From the NCBI GenBank assembly GCA_963702685.1, contig CAVPDQ010000008.1:124001-188000 (forward strand): a stretch of DNA of 64,000 nucleotides. Reading direction: 5' to 3'. The stretch comes from AP-15 sp963702685. Lineage in GTDB: Bacteria; Pseudomonadota; Alphaproteobacteria; ATCC43930; CGMCC-115725. This document shows, in pieces, positions 63,518 through 64,000 of this stretch. Position 1 is the stretch's first letter. Each line of letters begins with the position of its first letter. The position numbers were made by a program, and so were the translations under genes. The notes under the pieces are model-generated. The model searched no databases and was not told the DNA's origin. It saw nothing but the letters and a program-made list of their open reading frames with translations.

Positions 63518-64000
63518 CACGAGCCTCGAGCCGCGGGTTGCGATTCGCAACCATTGCTCGAATTGCCGTTTCCGCGCAATATGCAAACTTTACCATCGCC
63601 TGAGTTATGGTTAATTCTGAACGGATTTCCGAGCAGCGGGCTGACCTCGTTGTCGAGCGTAAAGCCGTCGGAGCCGTGGCCGTCGACCAAATCAGCTTGC
63701 TGCGGCAATACCTTGTCCTCTGCCGAGTCGAAGCGCGGCCCGGGCGTGTCCGCCTCCGTATCCGCCGCGCTCGAGCCGGCAAGCGCGAGCACGCTCGGCT
63801 CGCCGTGCGGCCGGCTGGCGAGACTGCGCAAGCTCAGCGACAGCTTGCCCGGCATGTCGGCGGCGAGAGCGACGATCTCGCTCTCCTTTGGCGTTACCTC
63901 AAAGGTCACGGTGCGGGCGCGCACCGCCTTGCCGGCCTTGCTGTCGAGCTGCTGGTCGATCGCGATCACGCGAAGGTTGCGCAATACCGTCTGCGCCGCC
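63517..64000 (-). CDS. cpaB: Tad pilus assembly protein CpaB, C-terminal part
   Basis: The C-terminal end of CpaB/RcpC; the gene begins beyond the right edge. AAQTVLRNLRVIAIDQQLDSKAGKAVRARTVTFEVTPKESEIVALAADMPGKLSLSLRSLA is the RcpC/CpaB motif. The remaining roughly 80 residues (SRPHGEPSVLALAGSS...GFTLDNEVSPLLGNPFRINHNSGDGKVCILRGNG) are polar. It is first of the visible tad genes and overlaps cpaC. Confidence 0.9.
   Translation of the reverse strand, partial: AAQTVLRNLRVIAIDQQLDSKAGKAVRARTVTFEVTPKESEIVALAADMPGKLSLSLRSLASRPHGEPSVLALAGSSAADTEADTPGPRFDSAEDKVLPQQADLVDGHGSDGFTLDNEVSPLLGNPFRINHNSGDGKVCILRGNGNSSNGCESQPAARGS

Overview
This window is a stretch of chromosome from a high-GC (roughly two-thirds G+C) alphaproteobacterium. 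Gene content and order point to a Rhodospirillales-like lineage: the chains chorismate mutase-hisC-tyrA facing metX-metW, and lptF-lptG-lptD-surA-pdxA-rsmA, a complete-looking Tad/Cpa pilus operon and CtrA-like TTAACC motifs. That placement is an inference from context; no rRNA or tRNA gene is present to confirm it.

Layout. Bases 1-3250 are a graveyard of accessory DNA: a TumE-type toxin whose start codon is gone, its HTH antitoxin fused in frame to scraps of a nuclease-like gene and a BREX/Pgl-like P-loop ATPase, two partial ArdC antirestriction copies, an IS110-family transposase relic and one intact DUF4286-like gene. From 3.3 to 8.6 kb come a uronate dehydrogenase-like oxidoreductase, a nested inverted-repeat element, an ArsC-family reductase, dodecin, an MFS exporter and a frameshifted sulfatase. 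From 8.6 to 13.1 kb lies a molybdenum hydroxylase operon (2Fe-2S, molybdopterin and FAD subunits) with a CoxG-like gene. From 13.3 to 18.6 kb are an ECF sigma/anti-sigma pair, a GNAT acetyltransferase, RidA, pyrF, a quinone oxidoreductase and small proteins. From 18.7 to 23.1 kb are an unnamed protein made of two copies of one domain, coupled to a ThDP enzyme, then a Phd/VapC pair coupled to a nucleoside hydrolase. From 23.4 to 30.4 kb are a HAF-repeat PEP-CTERM protein behind a clear sigma-54 promoter, a NIPSNAP protein, an Ftr1 iron-uptake cluster, a family 5 uracil-DNA glycosylase overlapping a NYN nuclease, and a DUF2125 protein.

From 30.4 to 52.3 kb is mostly core metabolism and envelope: tyrA, hisC, chorismate mutase, metXW, an O-antigen ligase, ndk, holC, pepA, the Lpt export genes, surA, pdxA, rsmA and nadE. 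From 52.4 to 64 kb are alaS and the tad locus (tadD on the plus strand; cpaBCDEF-tadBC on the minus strand, cpaB cut by the window edge).

Three patterns cut across the window. First, eight genes, including alaS, nadE and tadC, are broken by what looks in each case like a single extra base; this looks more like sequencing or assembly error than real decay. Second, short tandem repeats of 15-28 bp lie at gene edges, and at three genes the repeat unit contains the gene's own last codons and stop codon. Third, several gene pairs overlap by ATGA, GTGA or TGATG, so translational coupling appears common.
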